A DNA stretch of 64,000 nt from Lactarius indigo (taxonomy: Eukaryota; Basidiomycota; Agaricomycetes; Russulales; Russulaceae), in NCBI GenBank assembly GCA_025766275.1, contig JAFKAC010000008.1, positions 2,046,001-2,110,000 of the forward strand, in the 5' to 3' direction. Positions within the stretch are counted from its first letter, which is position 1; every line of letters starts with the position of its first letter. The notes below the pieces were generated by a model. That model did not search any database, was not told the DNA's origin, and saw nothing but the letters and a program-made list of their open reading frames with translations. Position numbers and translations under genes: made by a program. Shown piece by piece: positions 9,070 to 20,900 of the stretch.

Positions 9070-11740
9070 AATTCTGGGCCCATTCAGGACCATCGGCAGC
9101 ACTCTGGAGGGAAGGGCTCAGGCCATTAAAGGCAATCTATGGTGGCCCTTAAAAGGATTCTTAGCCCATTCAAAGCTATCAGCAACACATTTCAGGACTG
9201 ACCATGGGTGGCTGGGCCTATTGAAGGTTGGCTGCGCATCACAGGAACATGCCTGGGCCCAGCCAACATAGTCGGCAGTCTTGTTCCGAAGTGATATACT
9301 ACCGATTAGATTGAATTGGCCCAGAATTGCTCTTAAGAAATGCTGCCGATGGTCTTAAATGGGCCCAATGTGGTTTGTCAGTGATGCTAAGCCCTGGCGG
9401 TAGCACCCCTCATAAACAACATGGGGTCCATTCAAGACCATCGGTGCTTTCCCTCATAACTTTTCATAAGCAACATTGAGTTGATTAGGGATGTCATCAA
9501 GGGGCAATGCTGGGCCCATTTGAGCCCACCTGGCAGCATGTCTCACAAGCAATGCTGGGCCCATTTAAGCCTGTTGGCAGTGTATCTCGCTAGTAATTTT
9601 GAGCCCATTCAAGGCAATCGGTAGTAACACTCAGGAATAACACTGGGTCCATGGGGTACCATCGGCAGCACGAATCATTTGCAACACTGGGCCCATTCAA
9701 GGCAATTGGTAGTATCACTGACGAACAACACTGGGCCCATTTGAGACCATCGGCAGCATTTATTAAGAGCAGTGCCGGGCCCATTCAAAGATTTCAGTAG
9801 TATCACTTGGGAAAACATCGGGGCCATTTGAGACCGTCGGTACCATACCTTGATTGATACTGGGCCCATTCAATGCAATCGGCAATTTCGCCAAGTATCA
9901 ATGCTGGGCCCATTTGAGGCCATTGGCAGCATTTATTAAGAGCAACGCTGGGCCCATTCAAAGCAATCGGTAGTGTCACTTAGGAAAACACTGGGCCCAT
10001 TTGAGACCATTCGGTACCATATCTTATGATTGACACTGGGCCCATTCAATACAATCGTCAATTTCACCAAGGATCAATTCTGGGCCCATTTGAGGCCATC
10101 AGCAGCATTTATTAAGAGCAACACTGGGCCCATTCAAGGAAATCGGGAATGTCACTCAGGAAATCACTGGGCCCATTTGAGACCATCGGCAGCATATCTT
10201 ATGATTGACACTAGGCCCATTCAATACAATCGTCAATTTCACCAAGGATCAATTCTGGGCCCATTTGAGGCCATCGGCAGCATTTATCAAGAGCAATGCT
10301 GGGCCCATTCAAAGCAATCGGTGAAATCGCCGAAGAACAACACTGGGCCCATTCAAAGCAATCGGTAGTGTCACTTAGGAAAACACCAGGCCCATTTGAG
10401 ACCATCGGCAGCATATCTTATGATTGACACTGGGCCCATTCAATACAATCGTCAATTTCACCAAGGATCAATGCTGGGCCCATTTGAGGCCATCGGCAGC
10501 ATTTATCGAGAGCAATGCTGGGCCTATTCAAAGCAATCAGTAGTGTCACTCAGGAAATCACTGGGCCCATTTGAGACCATCGGTACCATATCTTATGATT
10601 TGCACTGGGCCCATTCAATACAATCGTTAATTTCACCAAGGATCAATTCTGGGCCCATTTGAGGCCATCGGCAGCATTTATTAAGAGCAACGCTGGGCCC
10701 ATTCAAGGAAATCGGGAATGTCACTCAGGAAATCACTGGGCCCATTTGAGACCATCGGTACCATATCTTATGATTTTCACTGGGCCCATTCAATACAATC
10801 GTCAATTTCACCAAGGATCAATTCTGGGCCCATTTGAGGCCATTGGCAGCATTTATCGAGAGCAACGCTGGGCCCATTCAAAGCAATCGGTGAAATCGCC
10901 GAAGAACAACACTGGGCCCATTCAAAGCAATTGGTAGTATCACTTAGGAAAACACCAGGCCCATTTGAGACCATCGGCAGCATATCTTATGATTGACACT
11001 AGGCCCATTCAATACAATCGTCAATTTCACCAAGGATCAATTCTGGGCCCATTTGAGGCCATCGGCAGCATTTATTAAGAGCAATGTTGGGCCCATTCAA
11101 AGCAATCAGTAGTGTCACCTAGGAAAACACTGGGCCCATTTGAGACCATCGGTACCATATCTTATGATTTGCACTGGGCCCATTCAGGGAAATCGGTAGC
11201 ATCACTTAGGAGAACACCGGGCCCATTTGAGACCATCGGCAGCATCTATCAAGAGCAACACTGGGCCCATTCAAGGAAATTGGTAGTGTCACTTAGGAAA
11301 ATACCGGGCCCATTTGGGACCATCGGCAGCATATCTTATGATTGGCACCAGGCCCATTCGATACAATTGTCAATTTCACCAAGGATCAATTCTGGGCCCA
11401 TTTGAGCCCATCGGCACCATGTCCTAGGAGCCATTATGGGCCCATTCAAGGCAATCGGTAGCATTTCAGGGGAATAATACTGGGCCCTTTTGAGACCGTC
11501 GGCAGCGTGTCTCAGGGGCAGCACTGGGCCTATTCAAGGAATTCGGCAGTGTCACTTAGGAATAACATTGGGCCCATTTGAGACTATCGGCAGCACCTGC
11601 GAAGTGTTTTCTGTGTAGTGGGCCCATCTCTTAATCATGGTAAGGTATCTCCAGCTGATGTCGCTGGCCCCATCCGAACAATTCGGCAGTTCTATTTAAT
11701 AGGCCCATTTGTGATTTACGTCTGCCTTTACTATGTAGGC
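9070..11740. repeat. 43-44 bp satellite with GGGCCC palindromes
   Basis: Monomers share CTGGGCCCATT, then a variable 5 bp, then CMATCGGYAGYR and a spacer. Two types tend to alternate: one with TTTGAGACCATCGGCAGCA and one with TTCAARGCAATCGGTAG. A higher-order block beginning TTATGATTGACACTGGGCCC recurs near 10024, 10200, 10420, 10600, 10765, 10985 and 11337. Its spacings of about 174 and 218 bp equal four or five monomers. Outer monomers (9070-9900, 11450-11740) are more diverged than the centre. Frames that read through the array are by-products of the periodic sequence. Confidence 0.9.
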
Positions 11741-14256
11741 CCACGTGGGTTTCGCCGATGTATTAGGGTCATTTGCACATGGGGTTTTACGAATGTATCG
11801 TTAATTATTTGCGTCATTATGTGGAATCCCGACGTGCCAGCTAGGCAACACACACTCCTTTTTGGGAGGCTTCTCAGTGTCCCTGGACCCATGCGCGATT
11901 TTATTTGCTCCAATGGCCACACATGACTGCATGACTACGGACCGTGATGTAGACGCCTTCCGAATTGCGCACATTGGTAGGCCTTGTTCGAAGAAATTGA
12001 CAGTTGCTCTTACCCCGCCTACTTTTGTTGGCCGTTATTTTTTGGTTGCTATTCACCGCACTGGTTTTCAAAATTCCATGCAAACGTCATCCCAGTATCT
12101 TCCCGCTTTGAGCGGAGTCCCAACTTTTCTTGAGCTTGTGCTATGGGAACAGCAATAACTTGCATTCTTGGTGTTATTCATATTCTTAATATCGTTTGCA
12201 GAAGCACGTTCTCTGCCGCCGAGATGTCTTCTCCGGTTCGAAGGTGGAGGCCGCACACGCTTATTTACACCCAGACCATATGACCCCAGGCACAGTGGTC
12301 CTAAAACTGAGCAAGGAAGCTAGCTACACCCAAATACGTGGCGAGCGAGCGTCATAACACAAAGCACACTGTGCTATCAAACCTTGTACCTGGTCACTTG
12401 ACTTTTCGCCTGCTTGTCCCCGCTTTTCTTCCTCCTAGTTTTTATCAGTGCCCCACGAAGCGTGTAGCACCGCGCTTCGCTGAGGCAGGGATTCGAAGAG
12501 AAGCTGCCTAATTGTTTTCGGGCCGAACCCGATCTCGGATCTCGACTGCGACTTGTCTCGCAGTGAGTGCTATCGTATCTGCCCAGAAAGCGTGAACTAT
12601 CTACCACGCGATATTCGTATCCTGGTGCGAGGTAAGGCAAATCTTTTCGACTGCGGTCTCCTGTCCATTGCGACCCCTGTGGGACACGCCGCAGATTAAG
12701 GCGCGGGCACAGGCGTACTATAGATATCGGTTCTGGTGCTTCGGCCAACATTTGGATACGCGATGAAGAAGCAAGGAGAGAACAATGCGAGGCACAGACA
12801 GAGATCACCATTTCCCACTTCCCTAAATTAATGTAGTGTCTCCTGGAAATGCTGACAGCTTCTATCACCGGGGCTTCTGAGTCTAACTTAAGTATCGTTG
12901 GAGGAATGTGCATCTCCTCGTGCCTGACGTAAACCGACCCCCTTCTCGACACGTGGCTCTGTCACCAGTTAGCCCCCGAAGGCTGTCAGATGGTGTGGCA
13001 TCCAGGCGCTACAGTATTCTCCAGTCTATTTCAGGATGTCGGAGATGTGTACGCGACGCAGGGCAAGGAATTCTCAGGGGTCCAGGGTTGTACATTATTG
13101 CCAACACGCGAGACAACTTCGCTTCGTTTATCCTCAGCAGACTGACTCTCATGACCAGGGTACATACCACGATGAATGACTTGGCATACACGACGCCGCC
13201 AACATTCGAGGTCTCGTCCTTCCGATTCCTGCTCTGTCCCTGACCGATCTCCTGAGTGTTCTCTCGACGCCTTCACTGGCATCGAGTTCCAGGATGACCG
13301 AGATTTTTCCACACGAGTACTACGCACACGATCAGATTGCGGGAATAGACCCAATTCGTCGGGTGAAGAATTCGCCGAGTGCCAGTGTATGCCCAGCTCC
13401 TTCAAGCTTCACGCATCACAGCCCATCGTGGGCACTGTGAAAAAGCTCCTCTGAGCAATGTCTACCAGTCTGATGCAGTGCGTACCAATACCTCATGCGC
13501 GCCCGATCTTAGGCTATTCTGGAAAAATCTTGGGGCAAAATGCCATCTCGTATCACTGGAATAAATAAATTAACAGTCAACCAAGCAAGTAGTGAACAGG
13601 AGAGACACGTTACTCCAGTAATGCACTCGGTAGTCCATGTAAAGCTCCACTGTCGCAAAGGACACGTGGGGCGATATATGGGGCCGAGGTCATCAATGCA
13701 TCAATCTCTGTGCAATGAGATTCCGATTGAAGACGCCGATATGCGTATGTGTGTGAAATGGTGGTGCGAAAGCTCACCAAAGTCGCTTGCAGAACCACAA
13801 ACCTCGTGATCGATGTCTGAGATATAACCGTAATGAGAAAAATCCCTAGGTTGGTCTGCGCACTATTCTGGGTTCACTTCAAAAGTTCATGCATTTTGAT
13901 GGCCGTATTTCCACATGACTCATATGGTCTGACGAACTACCAGGGGGAGCTGGACAATGTCAAACTGAACACGTATTGAAGAAGTGCACAAAGTCAAAAG
14001 GCTATGAGTCGGCTCACTGTTGAATGATCGACTGAGTCAACATCATTAATATTGAGATACGCTACGGGTAATTATTATAATCAGGTAGTGGAGTTACGGT
14101 AAAAATGACGCAGTGAATGTGTCAGTTCTCAATCTACGTTAGTTGTACAGCGCGAATAATTATAAGGTTCGAAAACAAGCCACCGGAACGCAATGGCGGT
14201 CGACCACCACTTCGTCGCTCTTCTCCCATGCGCTTGCATATTACTTCAGTTTGAAC
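11741..14256. other. Unassigned 2.5 kb
   Basis: No gene is recognised. A 191-codon open frame (12377-12952, -) has no family resemblance and no splice-consistent neighbours. The TCGGCAG word is absent, which separates this stretch from the element on its left. Confidence 0.4.
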
Positions 14257-16239
14257 CTAATCCGAATCGATGACAGGGGGTACCGGATACCTTTCTTTGT
14301 CGAAAGCTATCACACTCTCTGAGAGCGACTTGTCTAAAGCAACTAAAGCTGGTGGAAGTCTCTTCGGGACAGCAGCGTTGGTGCTTGCTCCGGTTGTTTC
14401 TTGCACTCCCCATGGGACGGTGGTACCTGGCTGTACCTTGAGCTGGGTGAACGTGGCAACAACACCCGGTCCGTTGAGCGTCTTGCGGAGGTGATCTCGT
14501 GAGTTCAGGCTAGAAATGAACGTCAAAAATCATGAAGATCGAAGAGGAGTAACGAATAAAGAAGACGCACATGGCCATGAACCCGCAGAAATTGAGCCGA
14601 AAAACGATGAAGAGGGACGGGATATATATAAGCGTATTCCGATACTTGGCGAACTTCGTTCAACGATTTAATGTTTGACAAGAGACAGGAGGTAAAGATG
14701 AACAGTACCAAGGCGAGGCAAATGACAGAAAACACTCTGAAAAACAGCACAATTGTCAGAAAAGGAGTTAATGCCGATTGGCGCACTGGCTCACAAGTCA
14801 AGGGTGCCACAATTGATAGAATAAACCGCGAGAAGGTTTAATACATTATTTGTTCTAGAGTGTGTCGATATAAACAGAAGGTTGGCAACTGCAATATTCG
14901 GGCGTGAATGTACCTCCGGACTTGAGTGCGGTTACTCAAGAGGTGATAAACCATTCCGACAGTAATGAGGACAGCGCCGAGGACCTTGCAAGATAATGAA
15001 GCAAAGTAAAACTCCTAGTATGAATAGTAATTAGAGACCGCTGCCTGCGCTGCCCACGTCACCAGACGAGGAGCAAACATGCCTCAAAGTCGTTCGGGTT
15101 CGAGTTGTGTGTGTGCTTCACACTGTATGCATAATTTGTGAGAAAAACAAGGAAACGAACATTTGCAACTACGGCTGACATTTCTGCAGTGTACACTGAA
15201 GATGATAGTAATGCGTCAGAAACCCACAAATAAAGGAGCAGAAGAGAGAAAAATACCGATCCCAAGGCCTTACAAAAGTGGGTCAAAAATAAGTTGAAAA
15301 TCTGGCGGAATACTACTGCAGAGGAACTCACTGAATTCTGTCAGTGAGACAACGGACTGCTCATGTGAGTGGGTGCCAGCTCCGAATAAATTGTGTATAC
15401 GTACGATCCCTGCTGGAAGATACGGAGAACCCCCGCCCACTGGACTAAAATAAGTCTTGCACAGATGAAACAAACCAGTAAACTTACGATGATAGATCCT
15501 ATACACGTAGAAGCTACATCAATGTCAGTAAGAGCCGCTTCACTGGCATGAACTCCCCATGAAGACGCACTGTTGTACAGAAACTTCAAGAACAACTGGT
15601 TAAATATGCATAAGAATTGCAGATAAAATCGGTCACAACAGACTGGCGCACGGTAAGAAAAAATTATAGCCTTTAGGAATTTATAAGTCTCAGATACTTG
15701 CTCAGATAAGTTCTGTGTCACGGTAGACGTACAGGTTGGCTCCTAGAAACCGATAAGAACTTTGAACAGCACAGTACATCTGGAGCGGCTTACCATGGGT
15801 GGGATCCGGTGAATCGATAATCCCCAAAATTTGTAACGCCGAACCGATAAGTCAGGTAAATACAGAAAACTAGGTTGACTGTGTCAACGAGCCTAGTCGA
15901 AGAAGATATCACTATCATGCATTTGATAAGGAAGCTCTCAAAAATGTATACGTCATAAAAGTGACCTGCAAAGGCTTCATTAGTACGATCCCAAGTATGG
16001 AACATAGTAGCATATGGGGGCACTTACAAAGGACTTTAGAGGCCACCGATCCTGGGAACTGTGACTATTGAAGTAGGAATAAACTTGCAACCAGGTGACA
16101 CCATAGATACTAGATGGTCGATCCGGTGAGATCAGGTACTGCAATAGCGTATTACGGACAGTGAGACGCACATGGACGAGAGGACGGTGCCAATGAACAA
16201 CATCCCAAGGGTATTGTCTACAGGGAATAATGCAGGCAT
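14257..16239 (-). CDS. DUF6534-type membrane protein, copy A
   Basis: One of six paralogues in the window. The family is agaricomycete integral membrane proteins of unknown function with about seven hydrophobic segments. The start at 16239 gives VDNTLGMLFIGTVLSS. Next come YGVTWLQVYSYF and WPLKSF, a 14-nt micro-exon, LVDTVNLVF and YRFGVTNFGDY. Further on are AYRIYR-like sequence, INCG, LTLVLFIFT and the C-terminal LNSRDHLRKTLNGPGVV. The cytosolic tail ends SESVIAFDKERYPVPP, with stop at 14257-14259. The total exon count was not fixed, but at least eight are needed. It is the only copy on the minus strand and lies more than 20 kb from the array, so it probably moved or inverted. Unlike most other copies, its leader lacks the upstream ATG (ACG instead). 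No clear lesion was seen in the parts read. Confidence 0.7.
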
Positions 16240-17339
16240 GGCAGATAAAAGTCAATGCAGAGAGAATAAGAAACAACAGGAACGGAAGGGGAGAAAAAGG
16301 TGGGTGATGGACGCGGCCGACTGCCCCACTCACAGCACTGTTAATAACAGCCTCTGTCGTGGAACCGGCACAAATAAGATGACGATGGAAGGTCAAAAAG
16401 AATGATCCCATCAGGAGCCTTCCACGTATGTTTCAAGTCGGCCAAGAAGTCGGCAGAGGACTGACAGAGGTGATTTTTCGCTAGCCCCGAGCGGCCTGGT
16501 GGGGGTCGTGCTGGCCATGTAGGAAATCCATACTGTACGTAAGAGAGTGGAGAATTAGAGCCGCCTACATTACCAGAAGTAAACCACGATGAGAAAGAGA
16601 ATGGACACAGTCCGACACATCGAGGCTAGACAACATATTGGATAATCGTTTTATTACCGTAGTTAAATGGGTTATCTCAAGGGTTATCTGTGAATTCATG
16701 TTGAGGAGATCGAGGAGAACCCTACCTATGTGGCACGCCGTCAACCTATACTAATAACTAATAACGGTTGTACATGCCAGTGGGGTCTTGTCCCTTGGAA
16801 AATCAAGGCCAATGTCATTACCTAGTAAGTTACGTCTTACGGTCTTGGTGAATTTCGAACCCTGCTTGGGCGCGAATCGAACCCTGTGGCGTGATTCACA
16901 TGTCGCTGGCCGCTCTATTTACACTACTGTAGTACGTCCTATATCAAACTACGGTGATCGCCTTCATTTGTGTTTCATAGCTTCATACCTTGTTGCGCTA
17001 CTAGTATCACGAGTCACCCTTGATATCACCCGAATTTTGGCCGAGTTCAAAGACGATCTCTATAGGCTGACTCTACTCTTTCAATCCGACTGTAGAGTAG
17101 CCGAGCGCTGAGCACCGAGGAACTATTCACGACGAGGCTTACTGCATCGGGGAAGGTGTGTATATCGTAGCATTGAAGTTCCTTCTCAAGTTCTCCATGA
17201 CTACAACGATGATTGATGAAGCGCTTTATAAATTCGAAGGCAGCACATTGTGCATGAGTGTGTCCTTCTAATATTAGAAAAATAGATGACCTGGGCATTG
17301 CTACCTGTCTAAAGTCACATACAAAGCCCTGGCCGCTTG
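16240..17339. other. Leader of copy A, then unassigned sequence
   Basis: 16240-16430 matches the leader/promoter block found upstream of the other DUF6534 copies (CTCCTGATGGGATCATT and a pyrimidine-rich run before the ATG). Beyond that no gene is recognised. 17030-17339 is part of the duplicated segment that also occurs at 20265-20620. Confidence 0.4.
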
Positions 17340-17640
17340 GACTAGCCAATGTGCATTGTAGCGGCCTCGCCGATGTAGATGACGCCCATACCGCCTTCCA
17401 TCCGCCAATCCTGACTCCCACTGCCGTGGCGGCCAGTCCGCCACACATCATCCGCCGAGTCAGCCGTCCCCTCCCGTAAGCAGAACCACCATCTCGTGCT
17501 CAGGCTCGGCCAGCTCAAGCTTGAGGGTCGGGTCAAGGGCCTCGATGTCGCTACCTGCAAACGTGGCGAAATGCATTGTGAGCGAATGTCGTGCGCGCAA
17601 GGTGATGTGCATGCGCAGGGTGTTTGTGGTGAAGTGGCAA
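17340..17640 (-). pseudogene. NAPE-PLD-like metallo-beta-lactamase remnant, copy 1
   Basis: The minus strand encodes RARHSLTMHFATFAGSDIEA, then a broken stretch, then DWRMEGGMGVIYIGEAATMH. In fungal NAPE-hydrolysing phospholipase D (Fmp30-like), these correspond to the C-terminal HSxAMHFATFAGSDxEA block and the final EEGGxGVxDxGET strand. Stops and frame changes separate the two blocks. The metal-binding HxHxDH region is not seen, so this is a 3' fragment. A related fragment lies at 20620-20900. Confidence 0.65.
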
Positions 17641-18880
17641 GAATGTACTCACGGGTGTGTAAGACTCAATAATGGAAGCGGCGTTACAGTACAGCAGCAG
17701 ATTTTGCTTACCGGGTCGGGTCGGGTGGTATGCTGGCTCGCGTGATGTGACGTGATGTGCCGCATAAACATAAACGCGCAGACTGACGCAGTCTTGTCTT
17801 ATACCGCAGCACCGCACGCTCGTTACAGTGCCTGACCATTCGCATAAGGCTACAAAGTGCGCAGTCCTTAGGTGATGTCTGATCCGCGCATCGGATCACT
17901 TTCCCTTGGAATCCCTCCTCTACACATGTCACGTGCCACCAGCTTAACTGAATAGCAGCGTTGCGGTTCTCTTGCATGGGCAAAGAAACACCTTTCTTTC
18001 AAGCTACGATACTGACTGTAGCTCTCATCACTACCAGGGTACCATTGCCTTCTTTCACCAATCAAACTGCGCGTGGCCCTCGGGCGACTCACAAGCGCAG
18101 TTCTACGACACCGAATCCGCAGTTCTCGTAACTTGGTCGGGGACGCCGTTCCTCAACATTGCCGTGGTGACAGCTTATTATCTTTTGACGGCATTGTGGT
18201 GCTAGATGAGGGCCGCTATTAGGATAAACCTGTGGCAGAATCTTTTTTCTTTGAACAGGCGACGCTAGATGTCAACGGGTCGGCCTACAACGCTGTGGAT
18301 CCTTGCCTGATTGAACTCATGTACATCAAGTGACTGGTTTTGAATCCTTAAAATTGAATTCCAGTGTAGGTGGGTTCACCCCAAGGACACGCACCCCAGA
18401 CAAGCTAATTCAATTTTCAGAATGCGGCAAATACCTTAATGGGCCCTTCATTTCCACAAACCCAACCGTGGACACGTCCTGTGCCACTTCGCTCCATATC
18501 TCGTGTCACTGGCACCCGGGCTGCGCTTTCAGCTACTATAACTACCATCTTTTCCGATGAAACGTGGTACGCGAGGTGACTTTATGTAAGTTATGTTCTG
18601 GGTGCTGTAGATCTTCCGGCGGCTTGGAGCTCAAGGCTATGGTTCTAGCTACAGTGACACTGGAGACGCTGCGGAGAAGTATGCCTCCCACTGGCAACGC
18701 GCATCTCACTGGCATTTCTTTGCGCAGTTCTTATGCAATTTCGTCTCATTTTGGCTTCGTCATCATTCCCACCGGTAACGATCGTGTCGCAATGGGAATG
18801 AGCACACATCCGCGCTGGTCCTACATGTATGCTTGAGATAGGTTCACCCATCCGTCTATTCGTGCAACCTGGGCTCCCTG
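17641..18880. other. Unassigned 1.2 kb upstream of LysM gene
   Basis: No recognisable gene. The distal promoter of the LysM gene is presumably at its right end. Confidence 0.35.
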
Positions 18881-18884
18881 CGGG

Positions 18885-18890
18885 TATAAA
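18885..18890 (+). promoter_or_regulatory. TATA box of the LysM gene
   Basis: TATAAA lies 67 bp upstream of the LysM start codon, the expected distance for a short leader. Confidence 0.6.
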
Positions 18891-18951
18891 TTGAAGGGCT
18901 GCTCCCCTCTCTTAGAACAACGAATTATTCGACGCAATCTCCTACTTTACC

Positions 18952-19702
18952 ATGCACGCCATCTCCACTGCTACCTTTGTTTCTATTCTTGCTTTGGCAT
19001 CCACCTTGGCCTTCGCTTTGCCACAAGGTAAACCAGCAATCGGTCCGGCTCAGCAACCGTCTCCAGCCTCATTGAACCCCTCGCCTTTTGATAAGGCTGC
19101 TCCATGCACCGATACCTTTACTGTCCCGTAAGTCTCGCGATATCGTATCTCTCCGTGGCGCCTCCAGATACACGCTGTGCTGACCGTCTTGCTCACCACC
19201 AGGCAAGCTGAACCTTGCGATACCCTGGTCACGAAGCTCGGCCTGAGCAAGGCCGATATCTTGTCGCTGAATTCCGGGTTAAGCTGTAGGTGTCCTCGAT
19301 ACAATCCAACCGAGCAGAGCTCTGGCTGAGACACGAATTGCCACCACAGGTGACAGCAACATCCCCGCCGGCAAAGTATTGTGCATTAAAGACCCGAAGC
19401 AAAAGTCGCCTCGGGCGTTGGCCCCAAAGCCCCAGAACCCAGCGCCTGCCCCGGCCCCGGCTCCGGCGCCTGCCCAAGCGCCTGCCTGCAAGACGCACGC
19501 GACCGCCACGGAAACAACATGCAACGGGCTGGCACCCAAGTTTGATTTGACTCCGAAGCAATTCGTCGAGTTCAACAATAACGTGAACGAAGACTGCACT
19601 AACCTTGTTCCAGGACAGGTGGTACGTGTATTCCCTCCCCGCTTTGGGGGTGTGGCATGGCACTAACTGATTCGGGATTAGTACTGCGTGGCCCTCGATT
19701 GA
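18952..19702 (+). CDS. Secreted two-LysM protein, LysM effector-like
   Basis: Four exons: 18952-19127, 19203-19285, 19350-19621 and 19682-19702. Introns are 75, 64 and 60 nt, the last with a clear CTAAC branch site; the product is 183 aa. The N-terminal hydrophobic signal peptide (FVSILALASTLAFA) suggests secretion. LysM 1 spans DTFTVPQAEPCDTLVTKLGL to IPAGKVLCI. A Pro/Ala linker of PAPAPA type follows, and LysM 2 starts at the CKTHATATETTC motif and ends GQVYCVALD. Cys pairs flank each module. LysM domains bind chitin oligosaccharides; secreted fungal LysM-only proteins shield hyphal chitin or sequester fragments. There is no catalytic domain. The gene is intact and stands alone. Confidence 0.85.
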
Positions 19703-20619
19703 TACTTGGGAAACACAGACCCAGTCGGGTGACAAGATGTTCGATCGTGCGCATTGAATCATACAATGGACCCTCTTTCTGTGGAGGGCGGAATTAAATT
19801 GATCGCAGAGTCCTCTCGTTTCTCATATTCCAACTACAGACTGTCTTTATTTCTGTGTTTCCTCGACTAATAATCGAGTAGTAGACGACTGAGTCGTAAT
19901 TATATCATGTTCTAAGCATGTCCGAGCCATGGCCGAACCCAAGTTACCTCCAACTTATCAAGCGCTCTAGTAACCCTCTTCGAGCTTCTTTTCGTCGCGT
20001 CTCCCCCCACCCAACACCTTCCAACAGAGTAGCTGATTCTAACTTCAATGAGGAGCGGCGGCGGCTAGTACGTCCTTTTTTAATTCATTCTCGTACACCC
20101 GAGAGTACACTGGCAGAAGCACGTTAAGCTATACTCCTTACCCATGATTATTGTACATAGAACCTCTGGGACGTCCTCCGGAAAAGCAAAGTTATTGTCA
20201 CGCCCCATTACAGTGATCATCGTCCTTTCCGACTTCGTCCCTTGTGGCGCTTTACAGATCACACGATTCCGGCCAAGTTCAAAGACGATATCTATACTCT
20301 TTCAATCTGACCTTAGCCTGATAGGATCTAGTAAGCTGAGGAACTCAATTCACGATGAGGCTTACTGTATCGGGCGTACACACGAGCACATATCCTAGCA
20401 CCGAAGTACCTAGTTCTCCATGTGAAGGTGACAATGACTGACGAAGCGCTTCATAAATCCGAAAGCAGTACTTGGCGCGCAAGCGTGTACCTTTCGATAT
20501 TAGAAATAGATAACCTAGGCATTGTCGTTTGCTTACAGTCTACGGTTACAGCATGTTATAAAGCCCCGACGGCTCGGTCTCACCAACGTGCAGTCACAGT
20601 AGCGGCCTCGCCGGGTCGA
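19703..20619. other. LysM 3' region and duplicated non-coding segment
   Basis: 20265-20619 repeats 17030-17339: GTTCAAAGACGAT, TCTTTCAATC and GAGGCTTACTG recur in order. The copies continue into the two NAPE-PLD remnants, so one segment of about 0.6 kb was duplicated. No intact gene. Confidence 0.5.
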
Positions 20620-20900
20620 CGTCGATGACGCCCATCCCGCCCTTCATTAGCTTCATCCACTAATCTTCGACTCTCACCGCCGCGGTGGGATTAAGCCGTC
20701 GTCCCCTCCTATAGGCAACATCACTACCGTCTCCGAGTCACGCATGGCCTGCTCGAGCTTGGAGATCGATTCGAAGGCCTCGATAGTCGCTTCCCGCAAA
20801 CGCGGAGAAGTGCATCGCAAGCGAATGTCGTGCGCGCAGGGCGTACGTGGGCGTCGCGTGGAAAGAGGTGAGAATGGACTCTGGGACTGCCCACTGCGCC
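20620..20900 (-). pseudogene. NAPE-PLD-like remnant, copy 2
   Basis: The minus strand reads ALRARHSLAMHFSAFAGSD, then in a shifted frame IEAFESISKLEQAMRDSE. Further on is KGGMGVIDVDPARPL. This is the same C-terminal block as at 17340-17640, with its own frameshift and stops, so both copies are dead. It is better preserved at the IEAFESISKLE part than copy 1. Confidence 0.6.

Larger units (their letters stand above)
1..11740. mobile_element. Right part of a putative large TET/JBP-carrying element
   Basis: This stretch is unified by a 7-base word, CTGCCGA (TCGGCAG on the other strand). By eye I count about 30 copies before 8.9 kb and many more in the satellite that follows; roughly one would be expected by chance in 9 kb. 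Copies lie on both strands, in exons, introns and spacers, and in more than one codon phase (ELPM and VLPK beside AADA and AAEY). The word becomes rare after about 11.7 kb. TET/JBP genes of mushrooms are known to travel with KDZ-type DNA transposons, which suits a mobile unit. I see no transposase here and the left end is outside the window, so the superfamily is not established. The right limit near 11740 is where the GGGCCCA and TCGGCAG motifs stop. Confidence 0.6.

Noticed and set aside
9590..11524. Many open frames on both strands (GPIQYNRQF, WAHSKQS, NGPSVA-type peptides)
   Set aside because: They arise from the satellite monomers, differ in all frames alike and have no start or splice context.
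9070..11740. CRISPR-like array
   Set aside because: Monomers are contiguous and vary along their length, with no unique equal-length spacers and no cas genes; the host is a eukaryote.
12377..12952. 191-codon minus-strand ORF
   Set aside because: No family features, odd composition and no splice-linked exons; probably chance.
16860..16900. tRNA-like T-arm (GGTTCGATTCG on the minus strand)
   Set aside because: The flanking bases do not pair into a T-stem and no acceptor or anticodon arm could be folded.
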